Part shown: one piece after another, positions 45,107 through 56,600 of the stretch | Layout: each line of letters starts with the position of its first letter | Position numbering within the stretch: position 1 is the first letter of the stretch | NCBI GenBank assembly: GCA_050084985.1 | Contig: JBITNC010000001.1 | Location: 119,412,001-119,476,000 of the forward strand | Direction of reading: 5' to 3' | Source: Nageia nagi | Taxonomy: Eukaryota > Pinophyta | Length of the DNA: 64,000 nucleotides | Translations under genes and position numbers: made by a program | The notes under the pieces: generated by a model | What the model saw: the letters and a program-made list of their open reading frames with translations, nothing else | Told to the model about the DNA's origin: nothing | Databases searched by the model: none

Positions 45107-45693
45107 CAAAAAAAATAAGCACACAACCTATACTATTGTTTAAACTCTTGTTTAATTGATGGAAGTTTAATTCAAAAGCACCCCATATGATTATAAAGCA
45201 ACCATATATGATCAAATCCTAAAATTAATAAATATAGCAATGGTGATTTACCTTGTTTTAATATCTTCTTTGTTCAATTGACTTATTATATTAATTAATG
45301 AAATTATTTTTAATGATAAAGTGACTTCTTGTTTAGTTTCTCTATATGAATTGATTCAAGTATTTTGAGGTAAAGGTTCAATTTAAAGGGATCATTAAAG
45401 GCTCAATTCAAATGGCCTACCTTGGAAATGACCTCCAAGTGTGGGTGATGTCATCAAAAGAAGGTTTATATACTATGATAAAAACCTAAGCTCAATGTGG
45501 TTAATCAATGCTAAAAGATAATATAATAATACAACAATATGGATACAAGATTACCTTTTCAAAAATGTGTAAACACTTCCACCAATAATGATGATTTTTC
45601 TACTTGATTTTTTTAACTTCAAAATAGAAACTAAGATGCACAAATAGACAATATTAATCAAATAGATGCAAAGCTAAAAACATAGAAAATAAG
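45107..45693 (-). other. Probable 5' LTR piece of the split gypsy element
   Basis: By position outside the primer-binding site this should be LTR. I found no second LTR copy to confirm it. It ends at the AATAT target site of the next element. Confidence 0.4.
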
Positions 45694-45698
45694 AATAT

Positions 45699-46419
45699 TG
45701 ATAAATGATATTAAAAAGGAATTTTAATTTAAATAAAATACCCTTTTAGGTATTCAAAATAATTTATTTAATATGTTAAATAAATGATCTTTCCCATGTG
45801 CACTCTCATATACCTTTATGTTTTATGGTAATAGGTCAGCTCAACATCATAATAAGCCTAAGGAGGAGACTTAGCACTATACTTGTTGCCTATAAAGATG
45901 GAGGGGTTGTGCATGATCAATGATATGACATGAGCTGACATTATCTCAAATCCTTGATAGGTGAAATATACTTGTATCAATCTTGATTGGTATTTCTTAA
46001 CACCACCTATCATCTCTATATTTTATTATACTATAAGCTTAGCATTCCTACAATATTTCATCCCTTTGCAAGCAAGATTCCATGCATCAAAGGTGGGATG
46101 ATGACATCAAGTGAAAGAGTGAGGCATTCTAGAATGGTAACTAGAAAATGTTGCTAGGTTTCTATCACCATCACTAGGTTAAGGTTAGATTCATAGCTTT
46201 GTATTTTGGGAAGTTCATCCTCTTTCAATTGTATCTCATCTCCATTATCATCATAGGTAAAGTACAATTTTTAATCTTTCATAAATCCAATTTTGATAGG
46301 TCACGATCAATTATGTCATTGTTATCTTTCATGTCATCAATTTTTTATTATTTCATAGTTAATTGGAAAATTTTTATATTCTATAAATAACCCTAATTAT
46401 TATTATTTTGATTATAATA
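45699..46419 (+). repeat. 5' LTR of copy B
   Basis: 721 bp. A TATA box (TATAAAGATG) starts at 45891 in the core shared by the three LTR copies, (A)GGAGGAG...TTAGCACTA...TTGCCTATAAAG. The LTR contains a TCATAGGTAAAGT segment (about 46250) that looks like a splice donor and is kept in the 3' LTR. Confidence 0.88.
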
Positions 46420-47600
46420 ATTGGTGAATGTGACTTATTTTCAATACATCATGTTATCCTTCACTAGTTGCATTGAAACCCTAGGGTTTTAGATAGGACT
46501 AATCTTTTGTTTCAAGTGTTACAAAAATGGATACACCTATTGCTATAGATTATGAAAACCTTTAATATCCTATTTTCCAACCTAAGAAGACTAAGGTACA
46601 TAATAATTATGCCAACATTCCTACAATACAAAGAAAAAGAGTACAAGACTACAACTACATGATGAATATGATAGTTCTCTAGAAGATTGTAGCCACTCAG
46701 CTCAAAAAGAAGTAGGAAATAATCAAGATAAACTTGATGAGATCCCATCCAATTCATTGGAGGTACTAAATAAAACTTTATCTATTCCATAAGGTTAAAA
46801 ATTATTATTTATAAAATAATATATTCCTTTCCTTCTTCAAACTTTGCAAGCGGTTGATACTGAAGTCAAATCCTCCTAGGTTATACCCTAGATACTAATC
46901 CTAAATATACAAGATAAAGGTAGATGATCCAATAGAATGAATAAGATATGACCTTGACCCCCCATAAATATGTGTACAATTATTTTTAACCTTCATAAGT
47001 TCCTTCATTATAGTTTCCCATCCCTAATGTTGTTCTCAAAATCCAAATTCCAAACTAGACCCTTGGTACCTCACACAATCCTAGTGACAAAGTTGGACCT
47101 AAATTGTTGCTCTATTACATGAGTAGAATCAAGACTAATTTTTTCCTAATCCTAATATTTCCATTCCATAGGTACCTCCTAACTATGATGAATAATTTGA
47201 AGATAACATTGATGAAGATGACCTAGTCGATATCTTGGAAGATGAAGAACCTCAAAGACCACCCATCTCTAAATCTCAAATGAATGAACCTGATCTAACA
47301 ATAGCATTTAGCATGAAATGAAGAATTTATTGGTTAAATATGGAATTTGATATTATTAAAAGAGAATTGAATTTTTTGAAGCTTAATAAGGAATATAAAG
47401 CTATTCCATCAACTACCAAATGGAATTAGTCAATAATTTGGTAAGAACTTTAGAAAAAAAAGTATGCTATTTTGGTCTATTTGTAGATTTAGCAAAGGAA
47501 AAGCACATGGATACTAGTGTACCATTAGAAAATGCACCTTCATATGATGCACTCTGGTAACTACTTTAGTTAAAGTAACAAAAATATTTCATCATTATTT
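46420..47600 (+). other. Leader of copy B
   Basis: Untranslated leader and decayed gag N-terminus. Around 47195-47280 a frame reads DEDDLVDILEDEEPQRPP, an acidic segment often seen before gag capsid. Primer-binding site (from 46420: ATTGGTGAATGTGAC) could not be assigned to a tRNA. Confidence 0.5.
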
Positions 47601-48600
47601 GTATCAACAAATTTGCACCTACAATTTAAGAGGTATAAGAACCCCTTTTGCTATCGCATCTGCCAGAGAAGGTATGAAAAATAGGTAAATTTTACTATGT
47701 TTGATGGTTATTATGATCCTAGAATACATTTGCAAAGGTATAACTTAGAGGCTATGTCATTTGAAAATGATGATGACTTGTTGGCTAAATTGTTTCCTCT
47801 TAACTTAAAATTGGGATCATTCTTATGGTTTACTAATTTTCCTAAGGAAAGTATTACATGTTTTGATGATTTGGTAAAGCCTTTTTGGATTGATATAATT
47901 TGTTTATAACACAAGAACAATCTCCCTTGGACATGTTTACCCTAAAATAAAATAAGGTTAACTTGATAGTTACTTCATAGTCAAATGGTCCAAAATAGCT
48001 AACCAAGTCTATATCCCTACCAAAGGAAAGAACAATGATCTTTTCCAAGCCTTATTACCATCTTGTAGATGTGACTTTTCAAATTTCCAATATAATCCAT
48101 ATGATAAACTAAAATATTAAATGATTATTAAAGAGGCCTTTAATGAACCCTTAGCCCATATGAAGCCAAATTTAGTACAAAATCATGTTTCTCCTAAAAA
48201 ACTAGAAAGATCCATCACAATGAGCCTAAAGCCAAAATGATATCTCATGTCAACCATGATGATATAGAATTTTGGCAAGCTAGGAAGTCACATAGACAAT
48301 TTATCAATTTACATGAGGACATTAGTGATTTCTTGGATGCCTTAGTAGCCATTAACTTGGCCTATTATTCACTAATGAAAGAGGCCCCCCACATTAAACC
48401 CCAAGGCATTAAAGCACACCTTTTTTGTAATTTCCATAGGAGAGTCGATCATGCCATAAAAGAGTATTTTCATCTCAAAAATAAATCAAATACTTACATG
48501 AAAAAGGTAAATTTAAATTTAATCATTAAGTTTTTGATGAGATTTTGTACCAACACAAGTTTAAACCAATCTAGGATGGATTAGTATATCCTCAAAGTCT
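47600..48600 (+). pseudogene. gag of copy B
   Basis: The open run 47697-47909 reads MFDGYYDPRIHLQRYNLEAM, then DDLLAKLFPLNLKLGSFLWF and FPKESITCFDDLVKPFW: the capsid pattern FDGxxDPxxHLxxY...LLxKLFPxSLxGxAxxWFxxLPxxSIxxFxDLxxxF. After a break, 48237-48584 gives FHRRVDHAIKEYFHLKN, the degenerate end of gag (CxFHxxxGHxTxxCxxLK), with zinc-binding cysteines lost. Plus-strand orientation matches the LTRs. It is the only retrotransposon gene in the element. Confidence 0.8.
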
Positions 48601-49549
48601 AATATTGAAAATATTCAACAATCCATTTCCATAATTAAAGAAGGTGGAACTCGATGATGGTAGAAGGAAGTTGCACACCAACATTATGAGTATCCCTCAA
48701 CCATAACCATAATAGCAAGCTTAGCAACTATCAAATCCAAGTATGGTCCTTGATTTTAATGGTGTTTAGGCTATTTTGTAAATTATTTCATCATATTTTA
48801 CATTTGTAAATTTCCTTTTCATTGTTTGATCACAATTTGAGTATTCTATTTTAAATTGAATGCCTTTTTGTTCTATTAAACGAGTGATGATGCTTGAACC
48901 TAATGTCACCACTCCATTCCTAGACTAATTTAGCAAAACTTTTGATATACTATTTTAGTATATGTGTTTCATTGCAAAAATATGTATGTACTTATCTTAT
49001 TTTCATTCTTTCTAGTAAACAATTAGCAAATTTGATAAATTGCATACTAAAATGAGAGAATTATTTTCCTTTCCATTCATCAAAATTTAGGCCTCTTTTT
49101 TATATTAATTATACCATGTCCTAAGCATGTGTTTCTTTTTGGTGTTCATTTTCACCTCTTATCCAAGCATTGTCATTGTATTCCAATGTTGTCACTCTAT
49201 TTTGCTTAAAATTGTTATGACTATTCTTAATTTATGGAGCTTGTATATGTTTTTGTTTGATAAAATCATTGTCTTTAAAATTTGTTTGTCATTTCTTATA
49301 TTTTTACTTAATTATGAAATTTAGTTTTACATACTCATGTTGCTTAAAATTTGAGTGTTTTCATATCATTTCTACCAAAAATTAATCATATTTTTTAATA
49401 AATAAATGCAAGAAAACATATCATCCATATAAACATATAATCCAAAAAAAAATCATATTTTCATAGATAATAAATATATGTACAAAAAAGGTCCATAAAA
49501 ATAAAGTTATTGATATAATAAACTAGTTCTCCCCATGGGAATTTTAACT
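48601..49549. other. Spacer where pol is missing
   Basis: AT-rich sequence with no RT, RNase H, integrase or protease motif on either strand. In a full element about 3-4 kb of pol would lie here. Confidence 0.6.
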
Positions 49550-51215
49550 AATGGATGGATCCCAGGTCTTACTCCTAAACCTAGACCTAAAGTGACTACT
49601 AGATATCATTTCTAGTGTCTACCCAAACTAAAGGAGTTGAATGTACTTTAGTGTGATCAAATCTTGGATCCTCTTCAGTTTCCCATTCATGCATCACATG
49701 AGGAAGATCTTTAGAGTCTCTATCTATCCCTAAAGGACTCCTATCTAGTCATCTTGAGCCTTTAGTTACACCTATAGGCTCACCACCTATGCTTGTAATG
49801 CTGCCACCTAAGTCTCTAGACCTATTTCAAAAATATTATTAGCAATTTTCCTTCTCAAAAATAATTCAATTACCAAATCCCTAGAGTATAGTTATATCTA
49901 AGGTATCCATTGGGGGAGTTATAGTTCCTGATGAGGATGGTGTAAATGGGTCTACTGATCGAGTAGGTAATGGAATATCGGTCATGTCCATGGGATCCTC
50001 TCCCATCATCTCTATCTCCTCCTCCTCTCCCTAAACCTCATCCTTAAGGCTCAATGGTTTGAACCTCACTGAGTCCCACCATCATTGATACTCTATATTA
50101 TGTTGGTGAAAAGGGGTGGGTACCCTAGGGTATAGTCCTCTAGTGTGACCCACTCCACACTCCATGCTAGGATGGCCATCACCCCTAATGGAATCACTTG
50201 ATATCGATAGTACTAAGCCATAGTAGACCACACCCTTAGCATAAGCACATCATGCATCATGCTAAACTATCTCATAACTTGATATGGTTGATAGAAATTG
50301 GTCACCTATCTATGACCTTGGATGTGATATGGATTCAAACTCCATGAAAAATCTTCATTTAAATCCTTCCATACTGAAAATCAAAGTATGGGTCCCAAAC
50401 TAGGTCATCCTCATCTATAAATCTATCAGTATCTAACACTACTCAACTCCTTGTATCATCCATACCCACTATGTAGTCTACCACTAAAACTAGTGGGGCA
50501 TATCAACTAGTATCATCATAGGAAGATAGGTGCAAACTATGTTGATATGCTCATACACCCAAGAATGTAAAATGAATGAATGGGCCATAATCCTAACCTC
50601 CATTATTCATAGAAATAAAGTTGTAAAGATCCCTATATAGCATGGTCAATATGTAGGGCATGCATGCATACCTCTCCTGTGAAGGCATATCCCTCGCACT
50701 ATGAGAATGAAATAATATGGAAGCATTCATGGTTCTTATCACTATACAAGATCATGTAGATAAGAATAACAACATATAATCTAAAGTATCAAGTAAATTC
50801 TATATTTTTTGGTAGTATGTAAACTTTTTCATGAAGGGGTGCACCCTTCTTCTACTATTGATAGTGTTGAAGCCCTATCAACCAATAGCATTGGTCCTCC
50901 ATCTTCATCATATTCAAAGTAGACCTCTAAATTAGTGTACCTTCATAGGTACCCATAAGATGTGATGATGAATGTTAGTCAATATGATGGTAATGTCACC
51001 CGTAGGTAAGTGAATTGTGTTGGTATCATCACACCAATGCTCCATGAGGCTAGTCAAAAAATACTTATCACATGGGATGCACATAATGCACCTCATGTGA
51101 CTAAGTTCAAATGAATCTAGCCACCCCTCTCCTTTGAGGTCAACACAAAATCTACAGCCACATCCATAGATGGACTCCATGGCCTACATCTCATCAAGTT
51201 GGCCCGATCCTACAT
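49550..51215 (-). pseudogene. Antisense PMD-like gene of copy B
   Basis: The open run 51180-50932 reads MESIYGCGCRFCVDLKGEGW, then CIPCDKYFLTSLMEHWCDD and TNTIHLPTGDITIILTNI. It is collinear with copy A (MDVVSNLVLIAKERG ... CDKYFLIASMEHWCDDTNTF). The shared W-CDDTNT-xH-x-x-GxITI core is the PMD signature. The homologous DNA runs on to about 49550 with repeated frame breaks and ends in an acidic GAG/GGAGGA-rich stretch (minus of 50000-50040). It opposes gag and the LTR promoter. Confidence 0.7.
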
Positions 51216-51900
51216 TGAGTTCAAACATGACATGTATCAATAACATAAAATTTTAAATTTTAAAAATATGAAAAATTAAAAAAAAAAAAATCATACATCT
51301 AACAAAGTTAACAATGAATTTTTCAAAAATCTTAAGTGCAAGCATATTTCTTAAGCTTGTACAAAGGTCATTTTGCTCATTTTTGGAAAATACCATCCCA
51401 ATAGTGATGCTAGGATTCCAAAAGTGTTGTCCCATTTCAGCCCCAAACTTTTAAAATTTTTAAACACTCATTAGTTTTATCCTAGTTCATACAGTAAAAA
51501 TGAGATCTATTTCATCCTATACATGTAAAACCTAACCCTACATTTTTACCCCTAGGTTTTGAAAATTTTCTCAATTTACCAAAAATTTAACCAAATTGAA
51601 AAAGTAAACCATCAAAAATTTTCTAAACAATTCATAGGATAAGAATATGAGAAAATATTTTATACCTAGTGGCCCTTAAGAGAAGAATAACAACTAGAGA
51701 CTAGTGACCCTATTATGAAGTAATCCAACAATTCATATCCATAATGAATGCACCCAACAAGTCAATATCACCTGCAACCTCTCCACAAGCTGAATAAGAC
51801 ACCAAAGACCTTAAGGACCAAAGTTCAAATTGCCAACTTGTGAATGTGCAAATGAAACCAATTATACCTATTTATAAACTAATTGGAAACCCCTTTTTTA
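51216..51900 (-). promoter_or_regulatory. Candidate promoter and leader of the antisense PMD gene
   Basis: Minus-strand TTTATAAATAGG (51868-51879) is a good TATA box about 690 bp upstream of the PMD start. The sequence between is less AT-rich near the TATA box and contains a GCCACTAGGTATAAAATATT-like donor-type junction near 51670. Transcription start and splicing are inference. Confidence 0.4.
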
Positions 51901-52793
51901 ATTTGGCTACTCATCTTCGATAATGAATCAAAAATAAATCTCTTTTTGTCATTAAGTTCACACATGTATGTCTTTGGCTTTCTTCTTGATACCCTATTTT
52001 ACGTTTAATTGTGCTTTGCCACTCCATTCCAGCATTTCCACTAGGTTTCTAATCTTTTTCCTTATCAAATTTTATATTGTAAATCTACTCCTTATCTACA
52101 TGCAATAAAAATGTTAATCAGTATTTGCAATAACATGTAAAAAACTAAAATGAAATGATTGTCAAATTTTGCTTTACATGTTGTATTCCTATGGATTTCT
52201 ATTCTTTTTAACTTCATGTATGTGGCATAGAATTGAGGAACTTTTTCTTTTTGAAATTGCTTTCTTTATCTTGATATCAATGTTGCATTCCTAGTACTTC
52301 ATGTGCAAGCTTAATGAGGAAAAATATTTATGCTTTTCCTTTACGTATAATGATTGACCAAAATTTCATGTGTTTCAAATAGCTTGTCATATTTCAAAAA
52401 TATATGTACTTCAAAAATGTTATCTTCAATTTTCATATCATAAATACATGTTCATATTGTGCATATCACTATACATTTCCATTAAATTTTAGATGATGCT
52501 ATGTCAAACACTACTTATCAATTGATTGGTTACATATATTGTCAAAAATTACTTACCATTAAATATTATGATAAAATTTTCATAATTTCTTATCATACAT
52601 ACTGATTTTCATATATATTGCTTGTGTATTTTACTTTATTAAAAAATATTTACTTTACAATCTTTTATCAAAATATTATTTTGTCCAAACTCATGCTTAT
52701 CAAAATATTGCTTATCATTACTTATCTAAAATGATGTTTATCATATCTTCTTATATGGTACACATGTTTTCATATCCCTTATATTATCATCTT
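51901..52793. other. TTATCA-rich spacer of copy B
   Basis: Many CTTATCA, TCATATC and TTTTCATA words without coding motifs. The counterpart in copy A is 4500-5395. It leads into the minisatellite. Confidence 0.6.
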
Positions 52794-53162
52794 CCTTCTT
52801 TGTAAGAAAGGGGCAATCTTATCAATAAATCCATAGAAACATGGTGGCTTGGGAAACCAAGTTGGTCACTCATATCATTGGCCTCCTTTGTAAGAAAGAA
52901 GAAATCTTATCAACAAATCCATGGGAACATGGTGTCTTGGGAAACCAATTTGGTCACTCATATCATTGGCCTCCTTTGTAAGGAAGTGGTACTCTTATCA
53001 AAAACTTCATGGAAACATGGTGGCTTAGGAAATAAATTTATTCATTCTTATCATTTGACACTTTTGTAAGGAAGGGTCAACCTTATCATTTGATACCTTT
53101 GCAAGGAAGGGGCCATTCATATCAAAATCCATGGCAACATGGTGGCTTGGAAAACCAAGTTA
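52794..53162. repeat. 3' UTR minisatellite of copy B, about 89-bp unit
   Basis: Units begin at about 52794, 52883 and 52971 with CCTCCTTTGTAAGxAAG and run through CTTATCAACAAATCCATGG, GAACATGGTGGCTTGGGAAA and GGTCACTCATATCATTGG. Two shortened units (about 53060, 53096) follow. Located between the last gene and the 3' LTR. Confidence 0.88.
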
Positions 53163-53523
53163 TCAAACTAAATTGGTTATCATCTTCCTCATCTTGGTCA
53201 GTAAGTCATCAAGGATAGGTTTGCTTTCTTATCATACTTTCCATGTCATGATGTTTAATGTTCATATTTGAGATATCTTACATAAAAATGTTTCTTATAT
53301 AAGCTCTTTTCATGTGCCTTTTTATTTTCCTTGTATTGCTCCTATGATGAGAGGTCCATCGTGTCATAATCAAGTCAAACATGAGGCATAATATAAGCAA
53401 AAATTGGGGCATCCAAAGTTATCACCATAAGATAACTTTTCAAGGAGTACTTTCTTACTTTCTTGTTATACTTTAAATTCATGCTTTGGTTATATTTTGT
53501 CCCAAAAGAATCAAAACAAATTC

Positions 53524-53534
53524 AAAGTAGGGCA
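53524..53534 (+). other. Polypurine tract of copy B
   Basis: AAAGTAGGGCA immediately before the TG of the 3' LTR; copy A has AAAGTGGGGTA at the same place. It primes plus-strand DNA synthesis. Confidence 0.75.
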
Positions 53535-54270
53535 TGTGTTAACACCTAAAAAGGAATTTTAATTTAATTAAAATGCCCTTTTAGGTATTCAAAATAATTT
53601 ATTTAATTTGTTAAATAAATGTTCTTTCCCATGTGCACTCTTCTATACCTTTATGTTTTGTGGTAACAAGTTAGCTCGCATCATAATAAGCCTAAGGAGG
53701 AGCCTTAGCACTAGACCTATTGCCTATAAAGGTAGAGGGGTTGTACATGATCAATGATATGATATGATATGATATGACATGACATAACCCCAAATCCTTG
53801 ATAAGTGGCAATATACTTATGTCAATATTGATTGGTGCTTCTTAATCCCACCTATAATATCTAGATTTTGTTATACTCTGAACTCAACATTTTTGCGATC
53901 TTTCATCCCTTCATAGGAGAGATTTTGTGCGTTAAAGGTGGGTTGATGACATCAAAAAAAGGGTGAGGCTTTCTAGAATGGTAATAAGGAAATGTTGTTA
54001 GGTTTCTAACATTTCTATGGGTTGAGGTTGGATTCGTAGCTCCATATTTCATGAAGCTCATCATTCATCCTCTTTTAGTTGGTTCTTGCCTTCGTTCATT
54101 ATCATAGGTAAAGTAAAGGTTTGTATCTTTCATAAATCCATTTTTGATAGGTCAAGGTCAATTAGGTCATTATCATCTTTCATTTCATTGATTTCCTATT
54201 ATTTCATAGTTAATTAATGAATTTTAATATTCTATAAATAACCTTAATTATTATTATTTTGATTATAACA
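53535..54270 (+). repeat. 3' LTR of copy B
   Basis: 736 bp, TGTGTTAACACCTAAAAAGG ... TTTTGATTATAACA, with TATA box at 53725-53731. A GATAT(GATAT)3 slip repeat at 53755-53776 is not matched by the 5' LTR. Confidence 0.88.
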
Positions 54271-54289
54271 AATATGAGGGCCATTCATA

Positions 54290-55660
54290 TAGTTTTTAGG
54301 TTTGTACCTACAAAAATGGGGCATTAAGGAACTTTTTCTAATATGTCCACTAGGTTCAAGTTCCTCTAACACCTATTTTATGAAGAATATGAAGAGGGAT
54401 AGAATCCACTATCACTTGAAAGGATTCCATAATTTATTTTCTAGAAAAATTGGAATTTTCTTTAGGCCAATAAAGCTAATTCTTTGTTTCTCTAGAGAAG
54501 AGATATGAAAAAACTTAAATCCCTGTGAAATAATTGTAAAGTATAATCCATGAAACTTTTGAAAGAGGTACATCCTAGGTAAATCATTATAAGTGATCAT
54601 TAATAAGATTTTGGATCATTGGAAATACCAGTATTGAAATAATTCCCATTGCAAAATATTCATGGTTTAATGGAATCCTAGGCATTCCAAATACTTTTAG
54701 GAATAAAGGGTCATTGAATTTGGAAAAGCAACCTTGAAGATAAAAATGGACTAAAATCAAGTCCCTTCTATACCTATTATAGACCTCAAATAATGCATAA
54801 ATGATATAATTGTTACACTATTTATGTACAATATTATATTGAAGCATATATTAGAAATATGGTAATAATGAGCAATAAAAATCAATGTACCTTCATTGAA
54901 ATTGCATAAACATCATTAAAAAATTCATTCATCAAAAATGAACATGCATTTAGCCATATGTATGCCACTAATGACCCATAAGTGGTACACTGTTAGCACC
55001 ATGGAATAAGCAATATTATGAATGGAATAAAAGAGAATGCGAGAGCAAGATGAAGGGTTTAATAGATCTATGAATAGGTGGCATTACAAAACATTATTGT
55101 TGGTAGGATAGAGTAATATTGCATTTGTTGGAGTCTCTCCAAGATCTTTGATGCCCTCACAAGATACCTTTTGTGTTGCCTTTGATATCTTTATACAACA
55201 TCCTTATCTTCTTAGATTCTTGCTACCATTGCTCATTACATCATTTAAGGAGTATTTTAGGCATTTTACCCCTTTTACATTGTACAATGGTCCATTACAT
55301 TGATTACATTTCCTTTGGTATTATTTAATCCCTTTTTACAATAAATCTTCTTGATGTTATAAAATGAATTATTTCATGTACTTAAAATTTAGTACTAGTG
55401 AGAGTGGTTTGGAAATTCATTGTTGTGATTTGTTTTTTATTCAATCAATTACAAATTATTGAAGAGTATAGAAAGAGGATTGGAAGGAAAAGGTAATTCC
55501 AAGAAATTTGAACATTTCATTATGATCTATTAGTTTCTAACCAAAATTATTAAGCTAGGAAGGCTTAATAAACAAGGATTGATGGGAGAACTAAGTTTCT
55601 TATAATTGAATATTGTAACTTGAGGCCAAATAAAAAGTGCCCATCCATTGAAAAGTTTAC
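54290..55660 (-). pseudogene. LINE ORF2 C-terminal region
   Basis: Minus-strand islands read FKFLGITFSFQSSF near 55530 (the KYLG segment after RT), then after a poorly matching stretch FNDPLFLKVFGMPRIPLNHE near 54720-54650, LINDHL and VPLSKVSWIILYNYF near 54560. The last resembles the W-x-D-x-W and SWxxL pattern before the zf-RVT region. The part 55000-55440 matches nothing and may be an insertion. Confidence 0.5.
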
Positions 55661-56600
55661 TTAACATTGTATTCATCCTCAATAATATTGAGAAAAGAGT
55701 CATCTATGAAAAGGTTTCCCATTAATTGTTAGTTGGTATTAATGATGATGATCATGATGTCTTTTAGTATCCTTTAAACCCAATGGTTTGTAGGACCTTT
55801 CAATATTATGTACATATATATAACATAATTAGCATGTATAATAAAATCACTAAGCTTATTTTGAGAAGGGATATCCTTTAATCTAGCATTTAGAAACAAA
55901 ATTAGTACATAACTAAAAACCTCAACTATCAGCACATAAAGTGCTAAGGACAATAGATGACCTTGTTCCATAGATCAAAAGAAGCCAATTGAGGAAGATT
56001 ATCATTTTTTATTGTTAGAAAAGCAAAGGCATATACAAAAAAGAATCTTGATAGAATGAATGAAGATTGGTATAAAGCCTAGCACTCACAACATTAAATT
56101 GATGAAAGGCCATTTAATACAGTCATATACTTTGGCAAAGTTAATTTAAATGAATAATTTATTGAGAGGTTTAAGCCCATTCCATTTCTTCATAGATGGT
56201 AATTTATCTATTATATACATGCTTTTGATAAATCTTGTTTACTTGAGAAGAACAATCAACAAAAGTAATTTTCATGATTAGAATGTCAAGAATTTAACAA
56301 TGATCTTGTAAGAAATATTAAATAAGGTGATCAGCATATACTTGCTAATTTATACTAGATATTTTGATATAGGTGTGGATTAAATATCACCTTTATTGAT
56401 GGAAATGCCTAATGTGTTAAAATTAAATGCTTTTAAATAGACTTGAAAAAAATCCTACCCAATAGTGTCCTATAAAATCTTGTAAATTCCATAGGGAAAC
56501 CATCACAACATGGGGTTTTATCATTAATCATGGAGAATAGTGGCTCTCATAATTTTTCTTTAGTGAGAAGTTAGTCACATAAGGCTTTTTGTGAAGCAAT
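55661..56600 (-). pseudogene. LINE reverse transcriptase
   Basis: Near 56540 the minus strand reads FSMINDKTPCCDGFPMEFTR, the N-K-x-P-G-x-D-G-F-x-x-E-F motif of L1 RT. At 55971-55774 (65-residue open run) it reads QGHLLSLALYVLIVEVFS, from QGDPLSPxLFxLxxExLS, and FIIHANYVIYMYI, from the xHLLFADDxLIF catalytic box. The catalytic ADD is now ANY, so the enzyme is dead. Between these motifs the frame is broken. The RT would prime on nicked chromosomal DNA. Confidence 0.7.

Larger units (their letters stand above)
45699..54270 (+). mobile_element. Pol-less LTR element with sense gag and antisense PMD gene (copy B)
   Basis: TG at 45699 and CA at 54269-54270 are flanked by a perfect 5-bp duplication AATAT (45694-45698 and 54271-54275). 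The order is 5' LTR (45699-46419), leader, gag (about 47600-48600), short spacer, antisense PMD gene (49550-51215) with an antisense TATA box, spacer, minisatellite (52794-53162), polypurine tract and 3' LTR (53535-54270). Protease, RT, RNase H and integrase are absent: only about 950 bp separate gag from the PMD gene. It is 8,572 bp with both ends intact, so it either moved as a non-autonomous element or lost pol by internal deletion after insertion. Copy A at 2830-20729 is the same family. Confidence 0.88.

Noticed and set aside
46512-46757. Minus-strand 81-residue open frame
   Set aside because: Lies antisense in the leader of the pol-less element; chance open frame in AT-rich DNA.
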